Assembly: GCF_000687875.1 (NCBI RefSeq)
Contig: NZ_JHYG01000005.1
Location: 62,001-126,000, forward strand
Source of the DNA: Acidocella facilis ATCC 35904
GTDB lineage: Bacteria > Pseudomonadota > Alphaproteobacteria > Acetobacterales > Acetobacteraceae
DNA: 64,000 nt
Direction: 5' to 3'
Shown piece after piece: positions 1 to 10,476 of the stretch. The position numbers and the translations under genes are program-made. The notes under the pieces were generated by a model. The model saw nothing but the letters and a program-made list of their open reading frames with translations, was not told the DNA's origin and made no database searches. Within the stretch, counting starts at the first letter, position 1. Every line of letters begins with the position of its first letter.

Positions 1-269
1 ACACCGGCTTCCTTGGAGCGCTCGGCGATCAGCTTGCCAACGGCGGCGGCGGCATCTTTGTCCGCGCCGGTCTTCAGGCTGGTCTTGAGATCCTTGTCCA
101 GGCTCGAAGCGGCAGCAAGGGTGCGACCCTGCGCGTCGTCGATGATCTGGGCATAGATATGCTTGCCGGAGCGGAACACCGACAGGCGCGGGCGCCCGCC
201 GGACTTCTGCCGGAGCTGATAGCGAAGGCGCGCCCGGCGGCGGGCCTGCAGGTCCAGATTGCTCGACAT
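1..269 (-). CDS. rplR: 50S ribosomal protein L18 (3' end outside window)
   Basis: L18 binds 5S rRNA and fixes it to the large subunit's central protuberance. The minus strand from 269 reads 89 codons beginning [20 protein letters not shown], then the family's segment [20 protein letters not shown] (about residues 27-46) and an alanine/lysine-rich stretch typical of L18. The left edge cuts the gene before its C-terminus. Its ATG overlaps the rplF stop (TAATG), which implies translational coupling within the spc-type cluster. rpsE, rpmD, rplO and secY would be expected beyond the edge. Confidence 0.95.
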   Translation of the reverse strand, partial: MSSNLDLQARRRARLRYQLRQKSGGRPRLSVFRSGKHIYAQIIDDAQGRTLAAASSLDKDLKTSLKTGADKDAAAAVGKLIAERSKEAG

Positions 270-802
270 TATTTCTTCTTACCCTCTTTGCGGCGGATGG
301 CCTCGCCCTCAAACTTGACGCCCTTGCCTTTATACGGCTCTGGCGGACGCCATGCGCGCAGCTCAGCGCAAACCTGGCCAACCTGGCGCTTATCGACGCC
401 CTCGACCTTGATCGAGGTCGGCTTCTCGCAGGTCACCTTGATCCCCTCGGGGATCGGGTAGGTGACATCGTGCGAGAACCCAAGATTCACCACCAGGTTC
501 TTGCCCTGCACCGCAGCGCGGTAACCGGTGCCGGTGATTTCCAGGGTCTTGGAGTAGCCCTGGGAAACGCCCTTCACCATGTTCGCGATGTTGGCACGGG
601 TGGTGCCCCACATCATACGCGCCTGGGCTTCCTTGGTTTTCGGCTCAACCGAAACCTTGTTGCCGTCAACCGAGACATTGACCAGATCGGTCAGGGCCAA
701 GGTCTGCTCACCGAGCTTGCCTTTGGCGGTGACGACATTGCCGGAGAGGGCAACGGTCACGCCGGCCGGGATCTCAACGGGATATTTACCAACACGAGAC
801 AT
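269..802 (-). CDS. rplF: 50S ribosomal protein L6
   Basis: L6 sits near the factor-binding region of the large subunit and contacts 23S rRNA. The 177-residue product has the usual length and begins [15 protein letters not shown]. The C-terminal signature PEPYKGKG lies at about residues 154-161, followed by the basic tail [11 protein letters not shown]. The gene starts 12 bp after rpsH ends and overlaps the rplR start by one base. Confidence 0.98.
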   Translation of the reverse strand: MSRVGKYPVEIPAGVTVALSGNVVTAKGKLGEQTLALTDLVNVSVDGNKVSVEPKTKEAQARMMWGTTRANIANMVKGVSQGYSKTLEITGTGYRAAVQGKNLVVNLGFSHDVTYPIPEGIKVTCEKPTSIKVEGVDKRQVGQVCAELRAWRPPEPYKGKGVKFEGEAIRRKEGKKK

Positions 803-814
803 CTTGGCGCTCCC

Positions 815-1213
815 TTAGAACACGCGGCAGAGCACTTCGCCGCCAACATTGGCAGCGCGGGCTTCCACATCGCTCATCACGCCACGCGGCGTGGACAGGA
901 TGGAGACACCGAGGCCATTATAGACGCGCGGCAGCTCCTTGATCTTGGAGTACACGCGGCGGCCCGGACGGGACACGCGGGAGATCTCCTTGATCACCGG
1001 TTGGCCTTCATTATACTTCAGCTCGATGCGCAGCTGCGCCACACCGGTGCGCACTTCCTCACGGGAATAGCCCCGGATGAAGCCTTCGCGCTTCAGAACT
1101 TCAAGCACATTGGCGCGCAGGTTGGACGCCGGCGCAATGCAAGAGGTCATCCGCGCATGCTGCGCATTGCGGATGCGGGTGAGCATATCACCCAAAGGAT
1201 CGGACATAGACAT
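815..1213 (-). CDS. rpsH: 30S ribosomal protein S8
   Basis: S8 binds the central domain of 16S rRNA and in many bacteria also represses its own operon. I start at the ATG at 1213 ([18 protein letters not shown], 132 residues), because an AAGGAAGG ribosome-binding site lies about ten bases upstream. The second ATG at 1207 is possible. The longer in-frame reading up to 1324 runs into rpsN and is not used. The S8 C-terminal signature ([18 protein letters not shown]) is intact. Confidence 0.97.
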   Translation of the reverse strand: MSMSDPLGDMLTRIRNAQHARMTSCIAPASNLRANVLEVLKREGFIRGYSREEVRTGVAQLRIELKYNEGQPVIKEISRVSRPGRRVYSKIKELPRVYNGLGVSILSTPRGVMSDVEARAANVGGEVLCRVF

Positions 1214-1229
1214 ACTGGATTGCCCTTCC

Positions 1230-1535
1230 TTACCAGCTGGCCTTGACGACGCCGGGGATCTGCCCGGTGCTCGCCAGGTCGCGGAAGGCGACACGGCAGA
1301 GCTTGAACTTGCGGTAGTTACCACGCGCGCGGCCGGTCAGCTCGCAGCGCAGGCGAACCCGCACTTTGGCGCCGTTGCGCGGCAGCTGCGCGAGCTTGAG
1401 GCTCGCCTCAAAACGGTCTTCCACGGGCAGCGTGCGATCCATGATCGTCGCCTTCAGCGCGTCGCGCTTGCCCGCATCACGGGCAGCCATGCGCTCGCGC
1501 TTGGCATTCCGGTTGACCTGCGATGTCTTCGCCAT
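1230..1535 (-). CDS. rpsN: 30S ribosomal protein S14 (zinc-free long form)
   Basis: S14 helps assemble the 30S head. The 101-residue length and the absence of two CxxC zinc motifs mark it as the long, zinc-independent form. The signature [15 protein letters not shown] is clear. A 70-bp gap separates it from rplE, the widest gap inside the S10/spc part of the block; I see no strong hairpin there. Confidence 0.98.
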   Translation of the reverse strand: MAKTSQVNRNAKRERMAARDAGKRDALKATIMDRTLPVEDRFEASLKLAQLPRNGAKVRVRLRCELTGRARGNYRKFKLCRVAFRDLASTGQIPGVVKASW

Positions 1536-1605
1536 TCTCTAAAACCCCTCCGGAACCTGCTGGAACGCCCAGCCGTTTTCCAAATAACTTGCCAAACCCG
1601 CCCGC

Positions 1606-2166
1606 TTACTTAGCGAACGGGAGGTTGAAGCCCTTGAGCAGTGCCTTCGCTTCCGCGTCGGTCTTTGCACTGGTCACGAAGCAAATGTCCATACCCCGGA
1701 TCGCATCGACCTTATCGTACACGATTTCAGGGAAGATAATTTGCTCTTTCAGACCCAGCGTAAAGTTGCCGCGGCCATCGAAACCCTTGTTTGCCGGAAG
1801 ACCGCGGAAGTCGCGGACGCGCGGCAGGGCGATGGTGACCAGACGGTCAAGGAACTCATACATGCGGTCAGCACGCAGGGTCACCTTGGCGCCGATCGGC
1901 AGGCCAGCACGGATCTTGAAGCCGGCGATCGCCTTCTTCGCCACCGTCTTCACCGGCTTCTGGCCAGCGATGAGGGTCAGCTCGGCAACGGCCGCATCCA
2001 GCTTCTTCTGGTCGCCGGCGGCTTCGCCGACGCCCATGTTGATCACGATCTTTTCCAGCGTCGGGATCTGCATCTCGTTCGCGTAGTTGAACTCTTTCTT
2101 GAGCTCGGCGCGAACAACCTCACGATAGTGAGCCTTCAGACGCGGGAGAGTATTGGTTTCGCTCAT
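1606..2166 (-). CDS. rplE: 50S ribosomal protein L5
   Basis: L5 binds 5S rRNA and contacts P-site tRNA and the small-subunit head. The 186-residue protein begins [18 protein letters not shown] and carries the family segment [13 protein letters not shown] at about residues 38-50 and [18 protein letters not shown] near the C-terminus. It is 11 bp downstream of rplX. Confidence 0.98.
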   Translation of the reverse strand: MSETNTLPRLKAHYREVVRAELKKEFNYANEMQIPTLEKIVINMGVGEAAGDQKKLDAAVAELTLIAGQKPVKTVAKKAIAGFKIRAGLPIGAKVTLRADRMYEFLDRLVTIALPRVRDFRGLPANKGFDGRGNFTLGLKEQIIFPEIVYDKVDAIRGMDICFVTSAKTDAEAKALLKGFNLPFAK

Positions 2167-2177
2167 TGCGGCCTCCT

Positions 2178-2498
2178 TCAGCCGTCAATCGCGTTGCCGC
2201 TCTTGCGAGCGACACGGACTTTGCGGCCATCGTCCAGCACGCGGAAGCCGACCTTGGTCGGCTTGTCGGTGGCGGGGTCGATCAGCGCCAGGTTCGAGAC
2301 ATGCACGGCGGCCTCGCGAGCGACAATGCCGCCCTCCTGGCCCATGCGGTTCGGCTTGGTGTGGTGCTTGGCAATCGCCACGCCCTGCACAACCGCTTTG
2401 TTCGCGGTCGGGTTGACGCTCAGCACCTCACCGGTCTGGCCCTTGGAGGAACCAGAGATGACGAGAACCTTGTCACCCTTCTTGATACGCGCGGCCAT
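2178..2498 (-). CDS. rplX: 50S ribosomal protein L24
   Basis: L24 is an assembly initiator protein that binds the 5' domain of 23S rRNA. The 106-residue product begins with the KOW-type segment [19 protein letters not shown] (about residues 5-23). Only 2 bp separate it from the upstream rplN stop. Confidence 0.97.
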   Translation of the reverse strand: MAARIKKGDKVLVISGSSKGQTGEVLSVNPTANKAVVQGVAIAKHHTKPNRMGQEGGIVAREAAVHVSNLALIDPATDKPTKVGFRVLDDGRKVRVARKSGNAIDG

Positions 2499-2500
2499 AA

Positions 2501-2869
2501 TTACAGCACCTCCGGCGCCAGGCTGATAATCTTCATGAACTTCTTGGCGCGCAGCTCACGAACCACCGGCCCAAAAATACGGGTACCGATCGGCTCCTGC
2601 TGCTTGTTCAGCAGCACGGCGGCGTTGCGGTCGAAGCGGATGACGCTGCCATCGGCGCGGCGCACCGGGAAGGCGGTCCGAACGACGACGGCCTGATGGA
2701 CGTCACCCTTCTTCACCTTGCCCCGGGGGATGGCATCCTTGACGGACACCACGATCACATCACCAACGGACGCGGTCTTGCGCTTGGAGCCGCCGAGCAC
2801 CTTGATGCACTGCACGCGCTTGGCGCCAGAGTTGTCGGCAACATCGAGATTGGATTCAACGATAATCAT
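2501..2869 (-). CDS. rplN: 50S ribosomal protein L14
   Basis: L14 forms part of the inter-subunit bridge region. The 122 residues match the family length. The signature stretch begins [20 protein letters not shown] near residue 10, and the C-terminal [18 protein letters not shown] segment is intact. It lies 13 bp after rpsQ. Confidence 0.98.
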   Translation of the reverse strand: MIIVESNLDVADNSGAKRVQCIKVLGGSKRKTASVGDVIVVSVKDAIPRGKVKKGDVHQAVVVRTAFPVRRADGSVIRFDRNAAVLLNKQQEPIGTRIFGPVVRELRAKKFMKIISLAPEVL

Positions 2870-2882
2870 GTCTCAAATCCTC

Positions 2883-3146
2883 TCAGCCAGCCGGCGTTTC
2901 GGACAGCGCCGCGCCATTACGCTCGGTCACCACCCAGGTCTTGCGACGGCTGATCGGCGCGCACTCTTCAATGCGAACCAGGTCACCTTCCACGCAGACA
3001 TTGTTCTCGTCATGCGCCGCGTACTTCTTGGAGCGACGGATGAATTTCTTATACAGCGGATGCATGATGCGGCGCTCGACAAGCACGGTAATCGTCTTGT
3101 CCATCTTGTCGCTCACGACCCGCCCGGTCAGAACACGTTTCGGCAT
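2883..3146 (-). CDS. rpsQ: 30S ribosomal protein S17
   Basis: S17 is an early 16S rRNA-binding protein. The 87-residue OB-fold protein begins [18 protein letters not shown] and holds the conserved segment [16 protein letters not shown] at about residues 56-71. It starts 9 bp downstream of rpmC. Confidence 0.97.
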   Translation of the reverse strand: MPKRVLTGRVVSDKMDKTITVLVERRIMHPLYKKFIRRSKKYAAHDENNVCVEGDLVRIEECAPISRRKTWVVTERNGAALSETPAG

Positions 3147-3155
3147 GGTACCCTC

Positions 3156-3362
3156 TTAACCCTTCTCGGCGGTGCGGGCGCGTTCCGCGAGAATCGTCTT
3201 AACGCGCGCGATGTCGCGGCGCACGGTGCGCACGCGGCTGGTGTTTTCCTGCTGCCCGGTGGCGCGCTGGAAACGCAGATTGAACTGCTCCTTGCGCAGA
3301 TCCACCAACAGCGCCTTCAGCTCGTCCGGGGACTTAGCCCGAATGTCAGATGCAGTGGTCAT
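3156..3362 (-). CDS. rpmC: 50S ribosomal protein L29
   Basis: L29 is a small helical protein at the polypeptide exit site near where trigger factor and SRP dock. The 68-residue product has the family pattern [19 protein letters not shown] and ends in a lysine/arginine-rich helix with [13 protein letters not shown]. It lies 5 bp after the rplP stop. Confidence 0.96.
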   Translation of the reverse strand: MTTASDIRAKSPDELKALLVDLRKEQFNLRFQRATGQQENTSRVRTVRRDIARVKTILAERARTAEKG

Positions 3363-3367
3363 AACTC

Positions 3368-3784
3368 TTACGCCTCGCCGATACGGGTGACGAACTTGGT
3401 GCGGATCGGCAGCTTCGCGGCACCCAGCGACAGGGCCTCACGAGCCAGCTGCTCGGGCACACCGTCAATCTCAAACACAATACGGCCGGGCTGAACGCGC
3501 GCGACCCAGTATTCCGGGCTACCCTTACCGGAGCCCATACGCACTTCGGCCGGCTTGGTGGAGACCGGCAGGTCCGGGAAGATGCGGATCCACACGCGAC
3601 CAGCACGCTTCATGGAGCGGGTAATGGCACGACGGGCGGCTTCGATCTGACGGGCCGTAATACGCTCGGGCTCCAGCGCCTTCAGGCCAAACGCGCCGAA
3701 ATTCAGCTGCGTGTTGCCCTTGGCGTTGCCGTGGATGCGGCCTTTGTGCGCCTTGCGGAACTTGGTACGCTTAGGAGACATCAT
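3368..3784 (-). CDS. rplP: 50S ribosomal protein L16
   Basis: L16 shapes the A-site and peptidyl-transferase region. Tandem ATGs occur at 3784 and 3781. The product is 138 or 137 residues, and [15 protein letters not shown] is the family's normal N-terminus, so the second ATG may be the true one. An AGAGGAA motif lies about ten bases upstream. The conserved segment [14 protein letters not shown] is intact. Confidence 0.97.
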   Translation of the reverse strand: MMSPKRTKFRKAHKGRIHGNAKGNTQLNFGAFGLKALEPERITARQIEAARRAITRSMKRAGRVWIRIFPDLPVSTKPAEVRMGSGKGSPEYWVARVQPGRIVFEIDGVPEQLAREALSLGAAKLPIRTKFVTRIGEA

Positions 3785-3799
3785 GGCTTCAAATTCCTC

Positions 3800-4477
3800 T
3801 TAGCGCTGCGGGGCCTGTTCGGCCGCGCGCTTGTCCTGCGCGAGCGGATCCTGAACCAGGATCTCACCCTTGAAGATCCAAACCTTAACGCCGCAGGTGC
3901 CGTAGGTGGTCATCGCCGTGGCGGTGCCGTAATCAAGGTCGGCACGCAGCGTGTGCAGCGGCACGCGGCCTTCACGGTACCACTCGACGCGGGCGATCTC
4001 AGCGCCGCCGAGACGGCCGGAGCAGGTGATCTTGATGCCCTGGGCGCCCAGACGCATCGCGGACTGCACAGCGCGCTTCATGGCGCGGCGGAAGGCCACG
4101 CGGCGCTCCAGCTGCTGAGCGATATTCTCAGCCACCAGCGTCGCATCGATCTCCGGCTTGCGGATCTCCATGATGTTCAGCGCGACATCGGTTTTCGCCA
4201 TGCTGGACAGTTCCTTGCGGAGGCTGTCAATGTCCTGGCCCTTCTTGCCGATGACGACACCGGGGCGGGCAGCGTAGATGGTCACGCGCGGCTTCTTGGC
4301 CGGACGCTCGATCACCACGCGGGACACGCCCGCCTGCTGCAGCTTGCCACGCAGATGGCTGCGCAGCTTCAGATCGTCGTGCAGCAGCTTGGCGTAGTCC
4401 TTGTCGGCGTACCAGCGGCTGTCCCAGGTGCGGGTGATGCCGAGGCGCAGGCCGATCGGATTAATCTTGTGACCCAT
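3800..4477 (-). CDS. rpsC: 30S ribosomal protein S3
   Basis: S3 lines the mRNA entry tunnel. The start is the ATG at 4477 giving [20 protein letters not shown] (225 residues). The longer reading to 4585 enters rplV and is rejected. A KH domain with the GKKG loop lies at about residues 77-80, and the C-terminal S3 signature (GCSGR-like, here [20 protein letters not shown]) is present. One base separates it from the rplV stop. Confidence 0.98.
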   Translation of the reverse strand: MGHKINPIGLRLGITRTWDSRWYADKDYAKLLHDDLKLRSHLRGKLQQAGVSRVVIERPAKKPRVTIYAARPGVVIGKKGQDIDSLRKELSSMAKTDVALNIMEIRKPEIDATLVAENIAQQLERRVAFRRAMKRAVQSAMRLGAQGIKITCSGRLGGAEIARVEWYREGRVPLHTLRADLDYGTATAMTTYGTCGVKVWIFKGEILVQDPLAQDKRAAEQAPQR

Positions 4478-4478
4478 A

Positions 4479-4937
4479 TTACGCGGCCTCCCCAGCGGAT
4501 TTCTCGGCGGACTTGGCGGCCTTCTTGCCGAAGCCCGGGCGGGCGTCGCGGCTGGCCTTCTCGGCCGCCTCACGCTCCTCAACAACGATCTTCAGATGGC
4601 TGAACCATTTCTCGACCATCGCGGAACGGCCACGGCCACGCGCATGGAAGCGGCGCATCACGATGCCGCGGCCAACCTCGGCGGTGGACACGAACAGTTT
4701 GTCCACGTCCAGCTGATGGTTGTTCTCGGCGTTGGCGATGGCGCTTTCCAGCAGCTTCTTCACCGCCTTGGCGATGCGACGCTTGGAGAAGGTCAGGTCG
4801 GCCAGAGCGCGCTGAGCAGGCAGATTGCGGATGGAGGCCGCAACCAGGTTCAGCTTACGCGGGCTAACGCGGATGTTGCGGGCAATCGCCTCAGCCTGAT
4901 TATCGGCCAGCGAGCGCACTGCTTTGGGTTTGCTCAT
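4479..4937 (-). CDS. rplV: 50S ribosomal protein L22 with C-terminal extension
   Basis: L22 lines the nascent-chain exit tunnel. Residues up to about 120 match the family, including [18 protein letters not shown] and the tunnel-hairpin segment FHARGRGRS. At 152 residues it is about 40 longer than E. coli L22. The extra C-terminal tail is rich in lysine, alanine and glutamate ([20 protein letters not shown]), a common alphaproteobacterial style of extension. Confidence 0.97.
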   Translation of the reverse strand: MSKPKAVRSLADNQAEAIARNIRVSPRKLNLVAASIRNLPAQRALADLTFSKRRIAKAVKKLLESAIANAENNHQLDVDKLFVSTAEVGRGIVMRRFHARGRGRSAMVEKWFSHLKIVVEEREAAEKASRDARPGFGKKAAKSAEKSAGEAA

Positions 4938-4939
4938 GA

Positions 4940-5218
4940 TTAGCCCCGCTTCGCTTTCTTATCCGCCGCGTGCCCCGGGAAGGTGCGCGTGGGGGAGAAC
5001 TCACCGAACTTGTGGCCGACCATGTTCTCGGTGACCTGCACGGGCAGGAATTTCCGCCCGTTATAGACACCGAAGGTCAGGCCGACAAACTGCGGCAGAA
5101 TGGTGGAACGGCGCGACCAGATCTTGATGATCTCGTTGCGGCCGGAGGCGCGGGACGCCTCGGCCTTGCCAAGGAGGTATCCGTCGACGAACGGACCTTT
5201 CCAAACAGAACGTGACAT
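4940..5218 (-). CDS. rpsS: 30S ribosomal protein S19
   Basis: S19 forms a complex with S13 in the 30S head and contacts the A- and P-site tRNAs. The 92-residue product begins [16 protein letters not shown] and carries the signature [19 protein letters not shown] near residues 66-84. It is 3 bp from rplB. Confidence 0.98.
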   Translation of the reverse strand: MSRSVWKGPFVDGYLLGKAEASRASGRNEIIKIWSRRSTILPQFVGLTFGVYNGRKFLPVQVTENMVGHKFGEFSPTRTFPGHAADKKAKRG

Positions 5219-5221
5219 CGC

Positions 5222-6055
5222 TTAGCCCTTCCCGCCCTTCGCCCGGCGGATGATGAGATTGTCGGTGCGCTTGTTGGAGCGCGTCTTGTAACCCTTGGTC
5301 GGCTTGCCCCACGGGGTAACCGGATGACGGCCACCGGAGGTACGGCCTTCACCACCACCGTGCGGGTGATCGACCGGGTTCATGACCACACCACGGTTAT
5401 GCGGCTTGCGGCCCAGCCAACGCGAGCGACCGGCCTTGCCGATCTGCTGGTTGGAATGGTCAGCGTTGGACACCGCCCCCACGGTCGCCATGCACTCGGC
5501 GCGCACGATACGCAGCTCGCCGGAACCCAGCTTGATCTGCGCGTAGCCCTGATCCTTACCGACCAGCTGCGCGAAGGTGCCGGCCGAACGAACCAGCTTG
5601 CCGCCGGCGCCAACCTTGAGCTCAATATTGTGGATGATGGTACCCACCGGCATCGCGGAGAGCGGCATCGCATTGCCCGGCTTGATATCAGCGCGCGCGC
5701 CGGCGATGACATTGTCACCGACCTTGAGACGCTGCGGCGCCAGAATGTAAGCCAGCTCGCCATCTTCGTACTTGATCAGCGCGATGAAGGCGGTGCGGTT
5801 CGGGTCATATTCCAGACGCTCGACGGTCGCGGCCACATCGAACTTGCGGCGCTTGAAGTCCACAATACGATAAGACTGCTTATGTCCGCCGCCGCGGAAA
5901 CGGCTGGTGATGCGGCCATGGTTGTTACGGCCACCGGTCGAGTGCTGACCTTCGGTCAGCCCCTTCACGGGCTTGCCCTTCCACAGCTCGCTGCGGTCGA
6001 TCAGCACCGTGCCGCGAAGGCTCGCCGTGACCGGATTAAAATGCTTCAATGCCAT
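5222..6055 (-). CDS. rplB: 50S ribosomal protein L2
   Basis: L2 is needed for subunit association and peptidyl-transferase activity. The 277-residue product has the RNA-binding core and the C-terminal signature [15 protein letters not shown] around residues 224-238, which includes the conserved histidine of the DHPHGGG loop. Spacing to rplW is 12 bp. Confidence 0.98.
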   Translation of the reverse strand: MALKHFNPVTASLRGTVLIDRSELWKGKPVKGLTEGQHSTGGRNNHGRITSRFRGGGHKQSYRIVDFKRRKFDVAATVERLEYDPNRTAFIALIKYEDGELAYILAPQRLKVGDNVIAGARADIKPGNAMPLSAMPVGTIIHNIELKVGAGGKLVRSAGTFAQLVGKDQGYAQIKLGSGELRIVRAECMATVGAVSNADHSNQQIGKAGRSRWLGRKPHNRGVVMNPVDHPHGGGEGRTSGGRHPVTPWGKPTKGYKTRSNKRTDNLIIRRAKGGKG

Positions 6056-6067
6056 TGTTCAAAAACC

Positions 6068-6382
6068 TCAGGCGAGACCGGTGGTGAAATCGATGCTCTC
6101 ACCCTCGGCAAGAGTCACGAACGCCTTCTTCACATCAGAGCGCTGACCGGGACGGCCCTTGAACCGCTTGGTCTTGCCCTTGGTGATCAGCGTATTGACG
6201 TTGGTCACCTTCACCTTGAACAGCGCCTCGACCGCAGCCTTGATCTCAGGCTTGGTCGCATCTGCCGCAACCTTGAAGACGAACTGGTTCTTCTCGGAAA
6301 GCAGCGTCGCCTTCTCGGTGATGTGCGGCGCACGCACGATTTCGTACATGCGTTCGTCGGAAATTTTCACAGTGCCGGTCAT
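6068..6382 (-). CDS. rplW: 50S ribosomal protein L23
   Basis: L23 forms the trigger-factor and SRP docking site at the exit tunnel. The 104-residue product has the family core beginning [20 protein letters not shown] near residue 15 and the basic [19 protein letters not shown] segment. Its ATG overlaps the rplD stop by four bases, implying translational coupling. Confidence 0.97.
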   Translation of the reverse strand: MTGTVKISDERMYEIVRAPHITEKATLLSEKNQFVFKVAADATKPEIKAAVEALFKVKVTNVNTLITKGKTKRFKGRPGQRSDVKKAFVTLAEGESIDFTTGLA

Positions 6383-6993
6383 GCCAGGCGCTCCTTCAAA
6401 CCCTCGACAGCGGCCTTGGTGACCACCAGAACGTCATGCTGCATAATGTCATAGACATTCGCGCCGACGACCGGAAGCACATCCAGCCCCTTCACGTTGC
6501 GGGAGGCGCGGCCGAACTTCTCTTCAACAGCGGCATCCACGATCAAGGCGGACTTCCAGCCAAAATTCGCAACCTTGGCGGCAACGTCCTTGGTCTTGTC
6601 CAGAGCAGCGACGCCATCAAGCACCACCAGCTTGCCCTCGGCCGCCTTGGCGGAGAGCGCAGAGATCAGACCCAGACGACGAACTTTCTTGTTCAGCGAA
6701 TAGCCATGATCGCGCACAACCGGACCATGGACAGCGCCACCGGTACGGAACTGGGGCGCACGCAGAGAGCCCTGACGGGCGTTACCCGTGCCCTTCTGCT
6801 TATACGGCTTGCGGGTCGTGCCGGAAACCTCGCCCATACCCTTCACCTTGTGGGTGCCGGCGCGGCGCTTCGCCAACTGCCAGTGGATCACGCGGGCAAT
6901 GATGTCCACGCGGGGCTCAGCAGCGAACAGCTCATCCGGCAGTTCAACGCTGCCAGCGGCCTTCGCATCAAAATCAACAACATCAAGCTTCAT
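6379..6993 (-). CDS. rplD: 50S ribosomal protein L4
   Basis: L4 reaches into the exit tunnel and in E. coli also represses the S10 operon. The 204-residue product shows the tunnel-loop segment [20 protein letters not shown] at about residues 62-81, with the usual GGAVHGP that follows. It lies 4 bp after rplC and overlaps rplW by four bases. Confidence 0.98.
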   Translation of the reverse strand: MKLDVVDFDAKAAGSVELPDELFAAEPRVDIIARVIHWQLAKRRAGTHKVKGMGEVSGTTRKPYKQKGTGNARQGSLRAPQFRTGGAVHGPVVRDHGYSLNKKVRRLGLISALSAKAAEGKLVVLDGVAALDKTKDVAAKVANFGWKSALIVDAAVEEKFGRASRNVKGLDVLPVVGANVYDIMQHDVLVVTKAAVEGLKERLA

Positions 6994-6997
6994 TGAC

Positions 6998-7672
6998 TCA
7001 GCCCTTCAGACCGGCGGGATAGGCTGCATCTTCGGGACGCGCCTTCTTCACCGCATCGCGCACCATCACGTAGCCGCCCTTGGAACCGGGCACCGCGCCA
7101 TGCAGCAAAACGAGATTACGCTCGACATCCACACCTTCGACCTTCAGGTTAAGGGTAGTGACGCGCTCCTGGCCGAGATGGCCAGCCATCTTCTTGTTCT
7201 TGAAGGTCTTGCCGGGATCCTGACGGTTACCGGTCGAGCCCAAGGAACGATGGCTGATCGAAACGCCGTGAGACGCTTCAAGACCGCGGAAGTTCCAGCG
7301 CTTCATACCACCGGCAAAGCCCTTACCTTTGGTGATACCGGCAACGTCGACGAACTGACCAACGGTGAAGTGAGCAGCGGACAACACAGCGCCAGGCTCC
7401 AACGCGGCATCGTCAGCCACCCGGAATTCAACCAGCCGCTGTGCCGGCTCAACCTTCGCCTTGGCGAAGTGGCCCTTCTGCGCCTTGCTCACATTCTTCG
7501 CCTTGGCCTTGCCAATGCCGAGCTGAACCGCGCTGTAGCCATCATTCTCAACGTTACGCGCCGCCACAACCCGCACCTCATCGAGATGCAGAACCGTGAC
7601 CGGCACATGCGTGCCGTCTTCCTTGAACAGCCGGGTCATCCCCAGCTTTTTTGCGATCACACCGGTACGCAT
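6998..7672 (-). CDS. rplC: 50S ribosomal protein L3
   Basis: L3 is a primary 23S rRNA binder near the peptidyl-transferase centre. The 224-residue product begins [20 protein letters not shown]. It has the family segment [16 protein letters not shown] near residues 114-129, and [20 protein letters not shown], which includes the glutamine commonly methylated by PrmB. It is 14 bp after rpsJ. Confidence 0.98.
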   Translation of the reverse strand: MRTGVIAKKLGMTRLFKEDGTHVPVTVLHLDEVRVVAARNVENDGYSAVQLGIGKAKAKNVSKAQKGHFAKAKVEPAQRLVEFRVADDAALEPGAVLSAAHFTVGQFVDVAGITKGKGFAGGMKRWNFRGLEASHGVSISHRSLGSTGNRQDPGKTFKNKKMAGHLGQERVTTLNLKVEGVDVERNLVLLHGAVPGSKGGYVMVRDAVKKARPEDAAYPAGLKG

Positions 7673-7686
7673 AATACCACCTAAGC

Positions 7687-7995
7687 TTAGATCTTAATTT
7701 CGACTTCGACGCCGGCGGCCAGGTCGAGCTTCATCAGCGCGTCCACGGTCTGCGGGGTCGGGTCAACGATATCCAGCAAGCGCCGGTGCGTCCGAATCTC
7801 GAACTGCTCGCGGCTCTTCTTATCGACGTGGGGGGAACGGTTCACAGTGAACCGTTCGATATGGGTCGGCAAAGGAATCGGCCCCCGCACCTGCGCGCCC
7901 GTGCGCTTCGCCGTGTTCACGATGTCCTTGGTGCTGTTATCCAGCACGCGATGGTCATACGCCTTCAGGCGAATACGGATGTTTTGGTTGTCCAT
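7687..7995 (-). CDS. rpsJ: 30S ribosomal protein S10 / NusE
   Basis: S10 works in the 30S head and, as NusE, in transcription antitermination. The 102-residue product begins [20 protein letters not shown], the expected start. The signature [20 protein letters not shown] is intact at about residues 36-55. It is only 36 bp downstream of tuf on the same strand, so the S10 cluster is fused to the str cluster here. Confidence 0.98.
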   Translation of the reverse strand: MDNQNIRIRLKAYDHRVLDNSTKDIVNTAKRTGAQVRGPIPLPTHIERFTVNRSPHVDKKSREQFEIRTHRRLLDIVDPTPQTVDALMKLDLAAGVEVEIKI

Positions 7996-8031
7996 CTTAA
8001 CTCGAACTCTTCAGATACTGGGGCCGATTGA

Positions 8032-9219
8032 TTACTTGCTGATCTGGGCGACGACGCCCGAACCAACGGTGCGACCGCCTTCGCGGATCGCGAAACGCAG
8101 ACCTTCGTCCATGGCGATCGGGGCGATCAGCTCAACGGCGATGGTCACGTTGTCGCCCGGCATCACCATTTCGGTGCCTTCCGGCAGCGTCACCACACCG
8201 GTCACGTCCGTGGTACGGAAGTAGAACTGCGGGCGATAATTGGTGAAGAACGGAGTATGACGGCCACCTTCTTCCTTGGTCAGGATATAGGCCTGGCCAG
8301 AGAACTTGGTGTGCGGCGTGATGGAGCCCGGAGCCGCCAGAACCTGGCCGCGCTCGATGTCCTCACGCTTGGTGCCACGCAGCAGCGCGCCGATGTTATC
8401 GCCAGCCTCGCCCTGATCGAGCAGCTTGCGGAACATTTCCACGCCGGTCACGGTCGTCTTGGTGGTCGCGCGGAGGCCGACGATCTCGACTTCTTCACCC
8501 ACCTTGACCACACCGCGCTCAACGCGCCCGGTTGCCACGGTGCCACGGCCGGAGATGGAGAACACGTCTTCCACCGGCATCAGGAAGGGCTTGTCGACAG
8601 CGCGCTCCGGCTGCGGAATGTAGGCGTCAACCTGCGCCATCAGCTCCAGAACGGCGTTCTTGCCGATTTCCGGGTTGGTGTCGTTCAGGGCGCAAACAGC
8701 CGAACCCTTCACGATGGGGATATCGTCGCCGGGGAAGCCGTAGTTCGAAAGCAGCTCGCGCACTTCCATCTCGACCAGCTCGACCAGATCGGGGTCAGCC
8801 AGATCCATCTTGTTCAGGAACACAACCAGAGCCGGCACGCCGACCTGACGGGCTAGCAGGATGTGCTCGCGGGTCTGTGGCATCGGGCCGTCAGCAGCGG
8901 AGCAAACCAGGATCGCGCCGTCCATCTGGGCGGCACCGGTGATCATGTTCTTCACATAGTCGGCGTGGCCGGGGCAATCGACATGCGCGTAGTGGCGGTT
9001 CTCGGTCTCATACTCCACGTGAGCGGTGGAGATGGTGATGCCGCGGGCGCGCTCTTCCGGGGCCTTGTCGATTTGATCGTAGGCGGTGAAGGTCGCGCCA
9101 CCCTTCTCGGCCAGCACCTTAGTGATAGCGGCGGTGAGGGAGGTCTTGCCATGGTCAACGTGGCCGATGGTGCCAATGTTAACGTGCGGCTTGTTGCGCT
9201 CAAATTTAGCTTTGGCCAT
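8032..9219 (-). CDS. tuf: Elongation factor Tu
   Basis: EF-Tu delivers aminoacyl-tRNA to the ribosome with GTP. The 395-residue protein has the P-loop GHVDHGKT at 19-26, the switch segment [17 protein letters not shown] and NKMD, followed by the two beta-barrel domains. A GGAG site lies 8 bases before the ATG. Only 47 bp separate tuf from rpsG. fusA, which normally stands between them, is missing; see findings. Confidence 0.99.
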   Translation of the reverse strand: MAKAKFERNKPHVNIGTIGHVDHGKTSLTAAITKVLAEKGGATFTAYDQIDKAPEERARGITISTAHVEYETENRHYAHVDCPGHADYVKNMITGAAQMDGAILVCSAADGPMPQTREHILLARQVGVPALVVFLNKMDLADPDLVELVEMEVRELLSNYGFPGDDIPIVKGSAVCALNDTNPEIGKNAVLELMAQVDAYIPQPERAVDKPFLMPVEDVFSISGRGTVATGRVERGVVKVGEEVEIVGLRATTKTTVTGVEMFRKLLDQGEAGDNIGALLRGTKREDIERGQVLAAPGSITPHTKFSGQAYILTKEEGGRHTPFFTNYRPQFYFRTTDVTGVVTLPEGTEMVMPGDNVTIAVELIAPIAMDEGLRFAIREGGRTVGSGVVAQISK

Positions 9220-9266
9220 TAAACTGCTCCGTGTGTGCAGGCTAAAAACTTGGAATGGTCAGAAGA

Positions 9267-9743
9267 TTACCAGCGATAATGGCTGAAAGCCTTGTTGGCT
9301 TCGGCCATACGATGGGTGTCTTCACGCTTCTTGACCGCAGAGCCGCGATTATTCACCGCATCCTGCAGCTCGTTCGACAACCGCTCTTCCATCGTGTGCT
9401 CGCCGCGCTTGCGGGCAGAGTCGATGATCCAGCGGATCGCCAGCGCCTGACGGCGCTCGGTGCGAACCTCGACGGGGACCTGGTAGGTCGCACCACCAAC
9501 GCGGCGGGAGCGAACCTCGATCGCCGGCTTCACATTGTCCAGCGCCTCGTGGAACAGGCGCACCGGGTCAGCGTTCGGCCCGCCGCGCTTCTTCAGCACG
9601 TCGAGGGCCCCATACACGATCCCTTCGGCGACGGACTTCTTGCCGTCATACATCAGCACATTCATGAAACGGCTGATCACGATATCACCGAACTTGGCGT
9701 CCGGCAGAACTTCACGCTTGGTTGCGCGGCGGCGGCGGCTCAT
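9267..9743 (-). CDS. rpsG: 30S ribosomal protein S7
   Basis: S7 initiates assembly of the 30S head and, in E. coli, is the translational repressor of the str operon. The 158-residue product begins [20 protein letters not shown] and carries [20 protein letters not shown] at about residues 80-99. Its immediate downstream neighbour is tuf rather than fusA. Confidence 0.98.
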   Translation of the reverse strand: MSRRRRATKREVLPDAKFGDIVISRFMNVLMYDGKKSVAEGIVYGALDVLKKRGGPNADPVRLFHEALDNVKPAIEVRSRRVGGATYQVPVEVRTERRQALAIRWIIDSARKRGEHTMEERLSNELQDAVNNRGSAVKKREDTHRMAEANKAFSHYRW

Positions 9744-9755
9744 CTCAACCTCTCC

Positions 9756-10127
9756 TTACTTCGGACGCTTGGCGCCATAGAGCGAGCGACGCTTGCGACG
9801 CTTCGGCAGACCCTGCGTATCAAGAACGCCACGCAGAATGTGGTAGCGAACGCCCGGAAGATCTTTCACGCGGCCACCGCGGATCAGCACCACAGAGTGC
9901 TCCTGCAGGTTATGGCCTTCGCCAGGGATGTAGCTCACCACCTCGAACCCGTTGGTCAGGCGCACCTTGGCAACCTTACGAAGCGCGGAGTTCGGCTTCT
10001 TCGGGGTCGTCGTGTAGACGCGCGTGCAAACGCCACGCTTCTGGGGGCAGCCCTCAAGGGCCGGCACCTTGTTGCGCTTGGCTGCCGGCTCGCGGCCCTT
10101 GGCGATCAACTGGTTAATGGTCGGCAT
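9756..10127 (-). CDS. rpsL: 30S ribosomal protein S12
   Basis: S12 is part of the decoding centre. The 123-residue product begins [20 protein letters not shown]. Lys43 (in [13 protein letters not shown]) and Lys88 (in [13 protein letters not shown]), the two lysines where E. coli streptomycin-resistance substitutions arise, are both wild type. It is the first gene of the str segment, after a 377-bp gap from rpoC. Confidence 0.99.
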   Translation of the reverse strand: MPTINQLIAKGREPAAKRNKVPALEGCPQKRGVCTRVYTTTPKKPNSALRKVAKVRLTNGFEVVSYIPGEGHNLQEHSVVLIRGGRVKDLPGVRYHILRGVLDTQGLPKRRKRRSLYGAKRPK

Positions 10128-10158
10128 ATCTCATCCTGCTACGTGTTCAAAACCCGAA

Positions 10159-10173
10159 TTCCTTGGCAAGGAA
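10159..10173 (-). promoter_or_regulatory. Palindrome in the rpsL 5' leader
   Basis: A perfect 7-bp inverted repeat (TTCCTTG, one central base, CAAGGAA) lies 32 to 46 bases before the rpsL start. On the minus-strand mRNA it would form a short stem. Its role is unknown; a protein operator or a leader hairpin are both possible. Confidence 0.3.
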
Positions 10174-10450
10174 CGAATTGTCCACAAAAAATCACCGCAA
10201 GGGGGTATGGAACCCACCCTTACGGGACTGCTTATCCAGCACGCGGCCTAGGTGCTTATTTGCACGGCGCCGCACGCGCTAGACTTTTACAGACAACCCG
10301 GACCGGAAACCGGAACCGCGAGAGCGCTCTCCTTAGAAGCCGCTCCCCCCCAAGTCAAGCGATTCCATAGCGCCCTTTATCAAGAAAAACGCTGTATTCC
10401 GGAATCCTCATAGCTCATCACCATGCGGTGAGGCTCTGCAGGCCAGAATC

Positions 10451-10476
10451 AAAACGGCACCCCGAAGGGTGCCGTT
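10451..10476 (-). terminator. Rho-independent terminator after rpoC
   Basis: A perfect 10-bp stem (AACGGCACCC, tetraloop TTCG on the minus strand, GGGTGCCGTT) is followed on the minus strand by TTTTG. It starts about 30 bases after the rpoC stop. The stable UUCG-type loop and the short U run support intrinsic termination of the rplKAJL-rpoBC transcript. Confidence 0.8.

Noticed and set aside
815-1324. Longer S8 start extending into rpsN
   Set aside because: The added residues have no S8 similarity, and a good ribosome-binding site precedes the ATG at 1213.
3800-4585. Longer S3 start extending into rplV
   Set aside because: The added 36 residues are Arg/Pro-rich noise; [12 protein letters not shown] is the family start.
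5324-6454. 376-codon plus-strand frame opposite rplB, rplW and the end of rplD
   Set aside because: Antisense shadow of ribosomal protein genes with no ribosome-binding site.
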